The notes beneath the pieces are model-generated. The model was not told where the DNA came from, did no database searches, and was given only the letters and a program-made list of their open reading frames with translations. The position numbers and the translations under genes are program-made. This document shows positions 31,765-40,563 of a stretch of 48,887 bases of DNA, one piece after another. Position 1 is the first letter of the stretch. Every line of letters begins with the position of its first letter. The stretch lies in NCBI GenBank assembly GCA_944387915.1, contig CALXGT010000006.1, forward strand, positions 1-48,887. Reading direction: 5' to 3'. This DNA comes from an uncultured Clostridia bacterium (GTDB lineage Bacteria > Bacillota > Clostridia > Oscillospirales > Ruminococcaceae).

Positions 31765-32322
31765 ATGGATTATTTTACCAGCGACCTGCATTTCGGGCAC
31801 CAAAATATCATTCGCCACTGCGGCCGCCCTTTTTTAAGCGTCGACGAGATGGATCGGGCGCTGATCCGAAACTGGAACCAAAGGGTAAATAGCGAGGATA
31901 CCGTCTACATTTTGGGGGATCTCTTTTTTACTTCGAAAAGCCCCATCGAAGAGATCTTATCGGCGCTCAAAGGAAAAAAACATCTTGTTTTGGGCAATCA
32001 CGATCCCAATTGGATCAAAAAAATTCCCCTTTCCCGGTATTTCGAGACCGTCTCTCTGATGGCGCAGATCAAAAGCGGAGGAAGGCGGCTTACCCTTTGC
32101 CACTATCCTTTGATGACCTGGCGGGAGCCGGGGGAGAAAAGCCTTTTATTATATGGGCACATCCATAACAACAAAAAGGACGTCTACTGGCCGCTGCTTT
32201 CCCAGATGTCCTTTGCTTTGAACGTGAGCGTCGAGATCAACGGATACCAGCCGGTGACGGTAGAAGAGCTGATAGAAAACAATCGAATATGGAAAGAGGA
32301 AAAAGAAAGCAAAGGCAGTTAA
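31765..32322 (+). CDS. Metallophosphoesterase, YfcE/phage-type small form
   Basis: The 185-residue protein has SDLHFGH, GDLFF, GNHD, CHYPLMTW and GHIHNN blocks in order, the pattern of small calcineurin-like phosphoesterases. Start ATG 31765 has AAAGGAG seven bases upstream and follows the preceding stop by one base. It is only loosely similar to its neighbour, so an old duplication or convergent pairing are both possible. Its last four bases overlap the end of the convergent cca gene. Confidence 0.86.
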   Translation: MDYFTSDLHFGHQNIIRHCGRPFLSVDEMDRALIRNWNQRVNSEDTVYILGDLFFTSKSPIEEILSALKGKKHLVLGNHDPNWIKKIPLSRYFETVSLMAQIKSGGRRLTLCHYPLMTWREPGEKSLLLYGHIHNNKKDVYWPLLSQMSFALNVSVEINGYQPVTVEELIENNRIWKEEKESKGS

Positions 32323-33644
32323 CGCCTTTGCTTTTTCGCTTTCTCCAAAAGGAGATCCTTTTCGTTTTTTTCGCCGGACAAAACCAGATCCAGTAAATAA
32401 GAGAGGGTATCTCCGATCTCTTTTCCCGAAAATCCCAAAGCTTTGAGGTCTTCCCCCTTGACCGCCAGCTCTTTTACCGACAGACAGTCGTTCGAGGATA
32501 ACACCTCTTTGGCGATGGCTTCGATTTTCCTTAGCTCCTCTCCCCGTTTGGAGCTTTGGTTGTTTTTGGCGAGCTGGTCCGCCCGCTTGACAGCCAACAG
32601 GGAAAAGAAGTCCTCTGCTCCCAGTTTTGAGAGCCACCGTTTGACGCTCGTTTTTTCGGGGCGGATGGAAGCGTCGTGGTTTTCGATGAGGAGAGACACT
32701 TTGGATAGGGTTTTATGGTCGGCTTTGAGCCGCCACAGTGCCCGTTTCGCCATTTTCGCGCTTTCGGCGGGGTGGCCGGGAAAATGGGCGACGCCGTTCT
32801 TGTCGGGAGCAAAGCAGGCGGGCTTTCCCGTGTCGTGAAGCAGCAGCGCTAACCGGATCACCGCGTTTTTTTCTCCCGCCTCCACCGCATAGGCGGTATG
32901 GGTATATACATCGTAAAGATGGTAGGGGGTATGCTGGGGAAAGGAAAAAGATGGCTTTAATTCCGGGATCAAAAATCCCAAAATGGAAGGGTAACGCAAA
33001 AGAACGTCCTTGACGTTGTCCCCCAATAACAGCTTTTTCAGTTCCGCAAACACCCGTTCCTTGGCCACATAGGTCAAAAGGGAGGTGCAGTCAAAAAGGG
33101 CTTTCTCGGTAGCAGGCTCGATAGAAAAAGAAAGGGAGGAGGAAAAGCGAAGCGCCCGAAGGATCCGAAGAGCATCCTCGGAAAACCGGCGATGGGGATC
33201 GCCGATGGCGCGGATCGTCTTTTTTTTCAGATCATCCACACCACCAAAAAAATCGATTACCGTTCCGTCGGCGCCCGCCGCAAGTCCGTTGACGGTAAAA
33301 TCCCGGCGGGCAATATCCTCTTCTAAGGAGCGGGCGAAGGAAACCGAATCCGGCCGCCGGTGGTCGGAATAGGTCCCGTCGGTGCGAAAGGTGGTGATCT
33401 CGTAAGGAACATCCTTCCAAATCAGGGTAACGGTGCCATGAGCAATGCCGGTAGGAATGGTTTTTTCCCCGGAGAAGACGGAGATGGTTTCCTCGGGCAG
33501 CGCCGATGTGGTAATGTCCCAGTCTTTTGGGGATTCTCCCAGCAAAAGATCCCGGATACAGCCTCCCACCGCGTAGGCTTCAAACCCCTTTTGGTGGAAG
33601 CGGGATAGAATTTCGATCACTTCATCGGGAAGTACGACGGTCAT
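32319..33644 (-). CDS. cca: CCA-adding tRNA nucleotidyltransferase
   Basis: The 441-residue enzyme shows the class II nucleotidyltransferase head (YAVGGCIRDLLLGESPKDWDITTSA with Asp41 and Asp43), the RRDFTVNGLA motif, the neck DPHRRFSEDALRILRALRFSSS and a C-terminal HD domain (LALLLHDTGKP, His270-Asp271). It adds or repairs the 3' CCA of tRNAs. The HD domain is typical of longer bacterial forms. Its start overlaps the end of the upstream flavoprotein gene by 23 bases, and its 3' end overlaps the convergent phosphoesterase by four. Confidence 0.94.
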   Translation of the reverse strand: MTVVLPDEVIEILSRFHQKGFEAYAVGGCIRDLLLGESPKDWDITTSALPEETISVFSGEKTIPTGIAHGTVTLIWKDVPYEITTFRTDGTYSDHRRPDSVSFARSLEEDIARRDFTVNGLAAGADGTVIDFFGGVDDLKKKTIRAIGDPHRRFSEDALRILRALRFSSSLSFSIEPATEKALFDCTSLLTYVAKERVFAELKKLLLGDNVKDVLLRYPSILGFLIPELKPSFSFPQHTPYHLYDVYTHTAYAVEAGEKNAVIRLALLLHDTGKPACFAPDKNGVAHFPGHPAESAKMAKRALWRLKADHKTLSKVSLLIENHDASIRPEKTSVKRWLSKLGAEDFFSLLAVKRADQLAKNNQSSKRGEELRKIEAIAKEVLSSNDCLSVKELAVKGEDLKALGFSGKEIGDTLSYLLDLVLSGEKNEKDLLLEKAKKQRR

Positions 33645-34893
33645 AGGATCCCTCCAAAATACTGTGGGCGGCGGCTTCTCCGGCGGTCAGCCCCGACGCC
33701 CATGCCCATGTCAAATTGAATCCGCCGCAGTCTCCGTCCACATCCAGCACTTCGCCGCAGGCAAATAACCCCTTGGCCTTTTTGGATTCCAGGGTGGTTT
33801 TCGAAAACTCGTTCCCCAAAGCGCCTCCCGCGGTGACCTGGGCGTTGACAAAGCCGTTGGTGCCGGTCAGGGGGAAAGAAAAGGCTTTGGCGGTTTTCGC
33901 TAAGTTTAAAAGCTCCGGTTCGTTTAAGGTTTCCCCTTTCCGGGAAAGAGGGGAGAGGCCGGCGCTTTTCATTACCGAAAGCGACAGCTTTTTGTGGAGC
34001 AGTCCGCTAAAAAACTGCTCCAAAGGAAAATCGGAAAAAAGAGCTTTTCGCTTTTTTAATATTTCTATCAGTTCCTCCAAAGACTGTTTGGAAAACAGGT
34101 CCAGGGAAAGGGTCCCTTCCTTATTTTGGGATAACAGCCTGGAAGCGGCGCCGGAAAGCTGTAACACCGGGGGGCCGGAAAGGCCGTAGTCGGTAAATAA
34201 AATCTCGCCGTACTCCCTTTGCACCACGTTTCCCGACGAGAGAAGAGAGACCGTTCCGTTGATCTTGATGCCGGAAAGGGCTTTGGGGTTGCCGCCGGTT
34301 TTGAGCTGGACAATGGAGGGAAGAAGGGGGGTGATGGTGTGGCCCATCTGCTGCAAAAGGGTCAGCCCCAGATCAGTCCCACCCAAATGCTTGGACGCGA
34401 CGTTTCCCGCCGCTACGATCACCCGTCTCCCAAAGAGTGTTTCCTCCTTTGACGAGACGACAAATCCACCCTTTTGCCGTTGTAAGCGGGTCGCTTCCCA
34501 GCTGCAAAAGGTCAAAACGCCCAAATGCTCCGCCATCAGGCGAAGGTTGTCCAAAACGGAGGAAGCCTGTAAGGAGCAAGGGTAGCATTTTCCGTCTTCC
34601 TCTTCCACCACGGGGATCCCCACCGAATCGAGAAAGGAAAGCAAAGCGGGTACATCCTTGGTTTGGTAGACCGCTTGTAGCAGCGAAACGCCGGAGCCAT
34701 GGTACCGGTTCGGAGCTGGAAATCGATTGAGCAGGTTACACCGGCCGTTGCCGGTGGCTAAAAGCTTTTTACCTACCCGCTGTTGGCGCTCCAACAGCGC
34801 TATTTCGCAGGATAGCGCCGCTCGTTTGGCGGCAATGGCGGCGGCAAGTCCCGACGCGCCGCCGCCAATAATGATAATATCGTATTGTTTCAT
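33622..34893 (-). CDS. BaiN/HI0933-like flavoprotein
   Basis: The 423-residue protein begins with a dinucleotide-binding motif (IIIIGGGASGLAAAIAAKRA), then GKKLLATGNGRCNLLNR, the hallmark of the HI0933/YhiN/BaiN-like aminoacetone-oxidase-type family, and ends with CGEVLDVDGDCGGFNLTWAWASG, which closes the FAD site. Family members include a bile-acid 7alpha-dehydroxylation reductase (BaiN), but most have unknown substrates, and no other bai genes are seen. It overlaps cca and starts one base from the membrane protein gene's stop, so the three form an operon. Confidence 0.88.
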   Translation of the reverse strand: MKQYDIIIIGGGASGLAAAIAAKRAALSCEIALLERQQRVGKKLLATGNGRCNLLNRFPAPNRYHGSGVSLLQAVYQTKDVPALLSFLDSVGIPVVEEEDGKCYPCSLQASSVLDNLRLMAEHLGVLTFCSWEATRLQRQKGGFVVSSKEETLFGRRVIVAAGNVASKHLGGTDLGLTLLQQMGHTITPLLPSIVQLKTGGNPKALSGIKINGTVSLLSSGNVVQREYGEILFTDYGLSGPPVLQLSGAASRLLSQNKEGTLSLDLFSKQSLEELIEILKKRKALFSDFPLEQFFSGLLHKKLSLSVMKSAGLSPLSRKGETLNEPELLNLAKTAKAFSFPLTGTNGFVNAQVTAGGALGNEFSKTTLESKKAKGLFACGEVLDVDGDCGGFNLTWAWASGLTAGEAAAHSILEGSYDRRTSR

Positions 34894-35397
34894 TTACATT
34901 CCACCGTAAAAGAGAGAAGTTGGGAGAAGGAAAAGGTACGGCGCGGTAAAAACCGCCAAAACGAGAGCCGTCTTCTTTTTCATCTCGTCGGATAACGGAA
35001 GTTTTCGAAAGGAGAAAAACCGGTTCAGAAGATAGATGAGCGCCGCGGAAAAAAAGATCCCCAAAAGGACAATCAAAAAAGCGGGAAAAGAGGCGAAAGG
35101 GTTATAGGAAACGTCTGCGAGAATGTCGCGAAAGCCTTCGCCCAAAGGGAGCATCTGAAGCAAAAACAAAAAGAGGGACCCTAAAAGGTCGGCGAGAAAG
35201 CCGAAGATCCAAACGATCCACACCGAACGCATCAAAAGCGGTTTTTTGTTTTCTATATGTTGCTGTCTCCAAAAGAGAAATAAAACCAGAAAATCGATTA
35301 AAAGATTCCCGGGCAGTACGATCAGCCAGATCGAAGGCAGAAAAACAAGAAGCCAAAAGGGAAAAATCACATTATAGAGTTTTATTTTTTGTTTCAT
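34894..35397 (-). CDS. Integral membrane protein of unknown function
   Basis: The 167-residue protein has about five hydrophobic helices (roughly 9-27, 29-44, 57-80, 102-124 and 142-163) with short charged loops. No family is recognised. The ATG at 35397 has AAGGAG nine bases upstream; the ATG nine bases earlier touches that site. It is the first gene of the operon with the BaiN-like gene and cca. Confidence 0.7.
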   Translation of the reverse strand: MKQKIKLYNVIFPFWLLVFLPSIWLIVLPGNLLIDFLVLFLFWRQQHIENKKPLLMRSVWIVWIFGFLADLLGSLFLFLLQMLPLGEGFRDILADVSYNPFASFPAFLIVLLGIFFSAALIYLLNRFFSFRKLPLSDEMKKKTALVLAVFTAPYLFLLPTSLFYGGM

Positions 35398-35468
35398 GCG
35401 CCTCATCTCCTTTTTTCAGTTTACCATATTTTCCCCCCGAAAACAACCGAAATTCCCCTTTTCGCCTA

Positions 35469-35497
35469 TTGACAAAGGGGAAAGGGGGTGTTACAAT
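35469..35497 (+). promoter_or_regulatory. Promoter of thrS
   Basis: TTGACA (35469-35474) and TACAAT (35492-35497) are 17 bases apart, upstream of the T-box leader. Confidence 0.85.
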
Positions 35498-35502
35498 GGC
35501 GC

Positions 35503-35725
35503 TATAAACGAAGAAAGGGAAGTTTCTCTTTCCCCCTCCGCCAGAGAGAGGCGCAAACGCTGGAAGCGCTTTCGGAAAGAAAAGGGAAGTACCGCCCCGG
35601 AGTGCGCGTGAAGACAAGCGCGACGGCTGGCCTCGTTACCGGCTTAGGAGAGGCGCTTTGCGCAATTTGGGTGGAACCGTGGAGCATAGCTTCATCCCAG
35701 GGATGGGATGAAGCTTTTCTTTTTT
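35503..35725 (+). promoter_or_regulatory. T-box riboswitch of thrS (threonine specifier ACC)
   Basis: The leader carries the T-box sequence TGGGTGGAACCGTGG (35668-35682). Upstream, stem-I features are seen: AGAGAG, a GCTGGAAGC distal loop and the specifier ACC (35591-35593) in GAAGTACCGCC, which codes threonine. Downstream is a terminator with stem AGCTTCATCCC / GGGATGAAGCT (35688-35715) and a T-rich tract. Uncharged tRNA-Thr would favour the antiterminator and allow thrS expression. Confidence 0.9.
35688..35725 (+). terminator. Regulated terminator of the thrS T-box
   Basis: Eleven-base stem with a six-base loop followed by TTTTCTTTTTTC. Confidence 0.88.
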
Positions 35726-35768
35726 CTTCGTCAAAACTTGTGGCAGATCGGCTATGAAAGGAGTTTTT

Positions 35769-37676
35769 ATGCAAGTAACGTTAAAAGGCGGCGCCGTAAA
35801 AGAGTACCAAGACGGGATCACGGCGGCGGAAGTAGCAAAAGATTTAGGAGCGGGATTATTTAAAAGCGCCTGCGCATGTAAGATCGACGGAAAGGTTTGC
35901 GACCTTCGGACCGTATTGGACAAGGATTGCGAACTGGAAATTTTGACCTTTGACGACATCGACGGAAAGAAAGCGTTCTGGCATACCGCGTCTCATGTGA
36001 TGGCGCAGGCGGTAAAGCGCCTGTTCCCCGATGTAAAGCTCACCATCGGTCCTTCTATTGACAACGGCTTCTATTACGACTTCGATGTGGAAAAGCCCTT
36101 TACCACCGAGGATTTGGAAGCTATTGAGGAAGAGATGAAAAAGATCGTTAAATCGGGGATCGAGCTTTCCCGGTTTGAGCTTCCTCCGAAAGAGGCGATT
36201 GACTATCTTACTGAGCAGAAAGAGCCTTATAAAGTAGAGCTCGCCAAAGAGCATGCCGATAAGGGCGAAAATATCAGCTTTTACCGTCAGGCCGAGTTTA
36301 CCGACCTTTGCGCCGGACCCCACCTGATGAACGTTTCCCCCTTAAAGGCGGTAAAGCTTCTTTCCTGCACCGGCGCGTACTGGAGAGGGGACGCAAACAA
36401 CGCCCAGCTTTGCCGGGTATACGGTATCGCTTTCCCCAAAGCCAGCGAGCTTCAGGCGTATCTCACCATGCTCGAAGAAGCGAAAAAGCGGGATCATAGA
36501 AAGCTTGGAAAAGAGTTGGAGCTGTTCGCCATTATGGACGAAGGTCCCGGGTTCCCCTTCTTCCTGCCCAAAGGTATGGTACTGAAAAACCGCCTCATCG
36601 ACTACTGGCGGGAGATCCATAAGGAAGCGGGTTATCTTGAGATCTCCACTCCGGTGATCCTAAGCCGGAAGCTTTGGGAGAGAAGCGGACACTGGGATCA
36701 TTATAAGGAAAACATGTACACCACCGTCATTGACGACGAGGATTTCGCCATCAAGCCGATGAACTGCCCCGGCGGGATGTTGGTTTACAAGACCAAGATG
36801 CGTTCCTATAAAGACCTTCCCTTGCGGATGGGCGAACTTGGCCTGGTCCACCGTCACGAGCTGTCCGGCGCGCTCCATGGCTTGATGCGGGTGCGCTGCT
36901 TTACCCAGGACGACGCCCATATCTTTATGACGCCGGAGCAGATCAAGGACGAGATCAAAGGGGTCGTCCGGCTCATCGATAAGGTGTACCAGACCTTCGG
37001 CTTCTCTTACCATATTGAGCTTTCCACCATGCCGGAGGATCATATGGGCGCCATCGAAGACTGGGATATGGCCACCGAGGCGTTGAAGGACGCCATTGTG
37101 GAGTTGGGCTACGACTACGAGATCAATGAAGGCGACGGCGCGTTCTACGGTCCCAAGTTAGACTTCCACCTCACCGACTGCTTAGGACGTACCTGGCAGT
37201 GCGGCACCATCCAGTTGGACTTCCAGCTCCCCGAGCGGTTTGAGTTGGAGTATGTGGGCGCCGACGGCGAAAAGCACCGTCCCATTATGATCCACAGAGT
37301 GGTGTTCGGAAGCATCGAGCGGTTTATCGGTATTTTGATCGAGCATTTCGCGGGCGCGCTTCCCTTCTGGCTCTCTCCGGAACAGATCCGGGTCCTTCCC
37401 GTTACCGACCGTGCTAAGGAATGGGGCGAAGAGATCGTCAAGACCCTTTCCGATAAAGGCTTCCGGGTAGAGATGGACGGAAGAAACGAAAAGATCGGCT
37501 ACAAGATCAGAGAAGCCCAGCTTCAGAAGATCCCCTTTATGCTGGTCATCGGCGATAAAGAGGTAGAGGCCAAGACCGTTTCGGTTCGTTCGAGAGAGGA
37601 AGGCGATAAGGGCGCTATGGAGCTTGGAGAGCTGATCGCCCTTTGCACCGACTTAGAAAAGAATAAGGTTTGCTAA
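35769..37676 (+). CDS. thrS: Threonine-tRNA ligase
   Basis: The 635-residue enzyme has an N-terminal TGS domain (MQVTLKGGAVKEYQDG...), an editing domain with H-x3-H (FWHTASHVMAQAVKRLF), the class II catalytic core (SGHWDHYKENMYTT; IKPMNCPGGMLVYK; RMGELGLVHRHELSGALHGLMRVRCFTQDDAHIF; MIHRVVFGSIERFIGILIEHFAG) and a C-terminal anticodon-binding domain. Length is usual for ThrRS. The ATG at 35769 follows AAAGGAG by five bases; the ATG at 35754 has no site. It is controlled by the T-box upstream and ends at a terminator. Confidence 0.97.
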   Translation: MQVTLKGGAVKEYQDGITAAEVAKDLGAGLFKSACACKIDGKVCDLRTVLDKDCELEILTFDDIDGKKAFWHTASHVMAQAVKRLFPDVKLTIGPSIDNGFYYDFDVEKPFTTEDLEAIEEEMKKIVKSGIELSRFELPPKEAIDYLTEQKEPYKVELAKEHADKGENISFYRQAEFTDLCAGPHLMNVSPLKAVKLLSCTGAYWRGDANNAQLCRVYGIAFPKASELQAYLTMLEEAKKRDHRKLGKELELFAIMDEGPGFPFFLPKGMVLKNRLIDYWREIHKEAGYLEISTPVILSRKLWERSGHWDHYKENMYTTVIDDEDFAIKPMNCPGGMLVYKTKMRSYKDLPLRMGELGLVHRHELSGALHGLMRVRCFTQDDAHIFMTPEQIKDEIKGVVRLIDKVYQTFGFSYHIELSTMPEDHMGAIEDWDMATEALKDAIVELGYDYEINEGDGAFYGPKLDFHLTDCLGRTWQCGTIQLDFQLPERFELEYVGADGEKHRPIMIHRVVFGSIERFIGILIEHFAGALPFWLSPEQIRVLPVTDRAKEWGEEIVKTLSDKGFRVEMDGRNEKIGYKIREAQLQKIPFMLVIGDKEVEAKTVSVRSREEGDKGAMELGELIALCTDLEKNKVC

Positions 37677-37712
37677 AAAAATCCCGTCGGGTTTACCCGG
37701 CGGGATTTTTGC
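37676..37712 (+). terminator. Terminator after thrS
   Basis: AAATCCCGtCGGGT pairs with ACCCGGCGGGATTT around a short loop, followed by a T-run. Confidence 0.85.
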
Positions 37713-37765
37713 GGATGTTTTTGGTAAAAAACAGGGGCGCGCTGATACTGGCGCTTTGGAAAGCT

Positions 37766-38404
37766 TTACGGTTCTGCCTTCGGGTTGGGATCCGTGGGCG
37801 GCTCATCACTTTCCGTTTCGGTATTAGGCTTCGGGTTGGGATCCGTGGGCGGCTCGTCGTTTTCCGCTTCGGTATCGGGCTTCGCGTTGGGATCCGTAGG
37901 CGGCTCGTCGTTTTCCGTTTCGGTATCGGGCTTCGGGTTGGGATCCGTCGAAGACGCTTGAGGAGCGATCCCCACCGCCGTAATCAGAGAGCCCTCATTC
38001 CACAGCTCTTCGGAAACGGTCAGCAAACCTGTTACAGGAGAAAAGGAAAGCGCGTCGGTATTTTGGGAGCCGTCCGTAGACAGAAAATAACGGTGTTCGT
38101 CAATTTGGATTTGGATGGTTTCAGGCAAAGCGCATCCTTCCGCAGGAGACAAAATCCATTGGCCGGGGGTTGCCGTTGGTTCCATATGAATTTCGCTTCC
38201 ATCCGACGAAATCGTTAGACCGGGAAGCGATGAAAAGAGACCCGTAATGGACAATTCCGGGGAAACGACGTTAAGTTGGACCTCTATGGTATTCTCCCAT
38301 ACATATTTGCTTTTTGTCATTGCCAATGGGATGGTGAGCAAGGTTGCCGTAAAAAGGAGTGGAAGAAGAACCCGAAAACGTACCTGTGAGATGATATTTT
38401 TCAT
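37766..38404 (-). CDS. Exported SipW-class substrate with C-terminal proline/acidic repeats
   Basis: The 212-residue protein has an N-terminal export signal (RFRVLLPLLFTATLLTIPLAMTKSKYVW) whose S-K-Y-V segment fits SipW-cognate signal peptides. A compact domain follows to about residue 155. The last third holds three copies of a 17-residue repeat, DPNPKPDTETENDEPPT and close variants, a stiff acidic proline-rich stalk. No sorting motif or C-terminal membrane helix is present. It is the last gene of the surface operon, 14 bases after the preceding gene, with AAAGGAGGG before its ATG. Confidence 0.7.
   Translation of the reverse strand: MKNIISQVRFRVLLPLLFTATLLTIPLAMTKSKYVWENTIEVQLNVVSPELSITGLFSSLPGLTISSDGSEIHMEPTATPGQWILSPAEGCALPETIQIQIDEHRYFLSTDGSQNTDALSFSPVTGLLTVSEELWNEGSLITAVGIAPQASSTDPNPKPDTETENDEPPTDPNAKPDTEAENDEPPTDPNPKPNTETESDEPPTDPNPKAEP
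37784..37945. repeat. Three tandem 51-bp coding repeats
   Basis: The repeat unit begins TTCGGGTTGGGATCCGT and recurs every 51 bases with a few changes, encoding the 17-residue stalk units of the 212-residue exported protein. The in-frame period allows copy-number change without breaking the gene. Confidence 0.85.
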
Positions 38405-38418
38405 TTTCTTTCCCTCCT

Positions 38419-38952
38419 TTAGTCGATTTGCTGTGAATAGATTGATATTTGAATATCATATGTATCATCCGTTCCGGAAGGAATCGTCATAAAATCTCCC
38501 GAAAATGACAGGGTGTGCGTATTGGTCTCGCTCACACCCGCTTCAAACGTTCCCACATTGGAAAATGTGTACGTGTTGTCAGCTACCGCAGTGATAGGCT
38601 GACCATCCAGTGTCATCGTCACCCCGGTTCCCAACGGTTGACTCAATTTCACCACTACATCGTACCGGATAGCCACTTCGGAAGCGCCATTTGATACGCT
38701 GAAAGTAAACTCTTCGGTCAGCGTACCATCGTCCCATGGACGTATCAGATCCATATGGGTATTGTCATCATAACCCACCGTCACCACGCCTGCCGCTACG
38801 CGGGCACTGTCTGCATTTGATGATGCGGTGACAAATCTTGCGAAGCTCACGCCGGTCAAAAGGAGTGTGCATATCAGCAGATACCCCAGATACGCACGAA
38901 GCGGAAGAACCGGTTTTCTTTTTTCGTTTTGGGAATGTTTTATGCTTTTCAT
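38419..38952 (-). CDS. TasA/camelysin-like SipW-class exported protein
   Basis: The protein of 177 residues has a SipW-type signal (LGYLLICTLLLTGVSFARFVTASSNADSARVAAGVVTV). The segment F-A-R/K-F/Y-V/I-T ... D-S-A-R-V-A is shared with the substrate at 40564-41268. The mature part is beta-rich, and the C-terminus ends SQQID, again like the other substrate (TQID). This matches the TasA/camelysin style of fibre-forming proteins, although sequence identity to TasA is low. GGAGG precedes the ATG at 38952. It begins two bases after the stop of a signal peptidase gene, which likely processes it. Confidence 0.75.
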   Translation of the reverse strand: MKSIKHSQNEKRKPVLPLRAYLGYLLICTLLLTGVSFARFVTASSNADSARVAAGVVTVGYDDNTHMDLIRPWDDGTLTEEFTFSVSNGASEVAIRYDVVVKLSQPLGTGVTMTLDGQPITAVADNTYTFSNVGTFEAGVSETNTHTLSFSGDFMTIPSGTDDTYDIQISIYSQQID

Positions 38953-38954
38953 TT

Positions 38955-39482
38955 TTATAATTCCTCCCCATCTGTTTGTTCCCTCCGTCTTTGAAAGAAG
39001 AAGGGGAGTTCGATGATACATAGGCCCAAGATAATGAAAATAACCATACCCAAAGGGGTCTTTAAGAAAGCAAGCACGCTTCCGATATGGGGAATTTCCC
39101 ATACTACACGGCCAACTACAGCATGTTTGGGCACCACATCCGGATCGGCGGCGTTGTTGGCGTCGCCTTGCGTCACATACCCATGATCCGTTACAGAAAG
39201 GATCCGGTGGGTTATTAGGCTGTCGCCGTTTTGAAAGGTGATGATATCGCCTTCTTCATAGCTTTCCTGGGCGCGATTGAAAATCAGATCATCCACGGAA
39301 AGAGCCGGCTCCATGCTGCCCGAAGCAACTACGGCAACGGAGAATCCAAAGATAGTGGGAGATTTTTTTCCGATAAAATGCTCCATAAAAATGAGATACA
39401 AATTGCATATCAGCAGAAAGGCGAGCAAGAGCGTTACCCCAATTTGAACGGCTTTTCCGGCATACATTACCCTTTTTGGCAT
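38955..39482 (-). CDS. SipW-like (ER-type) signal peptidase I, second copy
   Basis: The protein of 175 residues has an N-terminal membrane helix, the catalytic Ser in VVASGSMEPALSVDD, a His (in place of the usual Lys) in SLITHRILSV and the third box TQGDANNAADPD, then a C-terminal membrane helix. The Ser-His dyad marks the ER/SipW type, which cleaves special substrates such as TasA in Bacillus subtilis. The ATG at 39482 has GGAAGGA upstream and lies inside the end of the preceding gene (16-base overlap). It sits directly before its likely substrate. Confidence 0.88.
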   Translation of the reverse strand: MPKRVMYAGKAVQIGVTLLLAFLLICNLYLIFMEHFIGKKSPTIFGFSVAVVASGSMEPALSVDDLIFNRAQESYEEGDIITFQNGDSLITHRILSVTDHGYVTQGDANNAADPDVVPKHAVVGRVVWEIPHIGSVLAFLKTPLGMVIFIILGLCIIELPFFFQRRREQTDGEEL

Positions 39483-40393
39483 CGTTTTTCCTTCCATCGT
39501 TTCAGTAAGATGATTAGCAAAAGAACGCCGCTGACGCCCATCAAAGCAAGATATAAAGACAGATTATTGGAATCTCCTGTTTGTGGGACCTGGGGATAGG
39601 TATAAGAATCGTTCGGACGGTCCGGGTCGTTAGAATCGCCGGGACCCTCCGGGTTATTGATGTCGCCAGGACCGTCCGGGTGGTTAGAGTCGCCGGGATC
39701 GTCCAGGTAGTCGATGTCGCTGGGATTAACCGGTTTAAAGCCGGGGTTTGGGGTAAAATCATCTACCACAACGATGTACAGACCCGCGGTCACATCATCC
39801 GCCGTATCCCACGCCGCTTTATTTCCGAGGGCTGTATCCAGTTGGTCCCGTTCATCGCTTTCGTCGTATTTCCAAAGCCAGGTAACGTCGAAATCCTGTG
39901 TCTGCGCTGCACCCACCGTTCCTGTGATTGCGCGCACTACCTGATCTTTTGTCACTCCCGCAGGCAGAGGAAAGTCCTCCGTATCGGTAAAGGCTGTATC
40001 CTCTTCTAAAGTAGGCTGCACCGGTAAGGTATCCTCTTTTTTGACCCGATACAAAACCGCGATATACGAAATCGAGTGATTGGCGTTGTTTTTCAATCTG
40101 ACGATATTTTTCCCTTCGGTACCGGGAGCAATTATTTTATCTCCGTTATCCGCTTCCACGCTTTGGTAGGTGCTGCTAAACAAATTTAGTTCTGCCGCGC
40201 CTGTCTGCGCGTCCACGTCTGTGGCGCGATCCCAGACAAGATTTCCGGTGGTATATGTGAGGGTGTGGCTGGGCGACTCTCTGTTATCGGCATACGCTTG
40301 TTTTGCGGCGAACGGAAACACGATCAATGCCAGTAAAAACAAGATCCATGTGACCGGCAGCAGCCAGCCTTTCTTTTTGAATAGCGCATCCAT
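39467..40393 (-). CDS. Wall-anchored (VPQTG) protein sharing motifs with the SipW-class substrate
   Basis: The 308-residue protein has a signal peptide (cleavage near AYA), a beta-rich domain, an Asp/Pro/Gly/Asn-rich linker (repeats like DDPGDSNHPDGPGD) and a C-terminal sorting signal: VPQTGD, a membrane helix and a basic tail (KRWKEKRCQKG). Val replaces the usual Leu of LPXTG. The domain shares DKIIAPGTEG and DQLDTALGNKAA with DKVLAPGTEG and DELDTLLGNNAA in the 40564-41268 product, so the two are related. It may fix a fibre of the related subunit to the wall. AGGAGG lies upstream of the ATG. Confidence 0.8.
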   Translation of the reverse strand: MDALFKKKGWLLPVTWILFLLALIVFPFAAKQAYADNRESPSHTLTYTTGNLVWDRATDVDAQTGAAELNLFSSTYQSVEADNGDKIIAPGTEGKNIVRLKNNANHSISYIAVLYRVKKEDTLPVQPTLEEDTAFTDTEDFPLPAGVTKDQVVRAITGTVGAAQTQDFDVTWLWKYDESDERDQLDTALGNKAAWDTADDVTAGLYIVVVDDFTPNPGFKPVNPSDIDYLDDPGDSNHPDGPGDINNPEGPGDSNDPDRPNDSYTYPQVPQTGDSNNLSLYLALMGVSGVLLLIILLKRWKEKRCQKG

Positions 40394-40563
40394 GCTGATT
40401 TCCTACCTCCTATACTCCTTGGTTTTGTTCTTTTGCCTTGTATCTGCGCCCCGCTTTTGGTGGGACGCAGAGATAAAACAAAAAGCCGATTCGCAGGAGA
40501 CCCCAACCAGCCACATGGCCGGGGCAGTCCCGCTTTGGGTTTACGTTATGTAGGAAAAGAAAA

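Noticed and set aside
37784-37945. Regular repeats that could suggest a CRISPR array
   Set aside because: They are contiguous 51-bp in-frame coding repeats without unique spacers and lie inside an exported protein gene.
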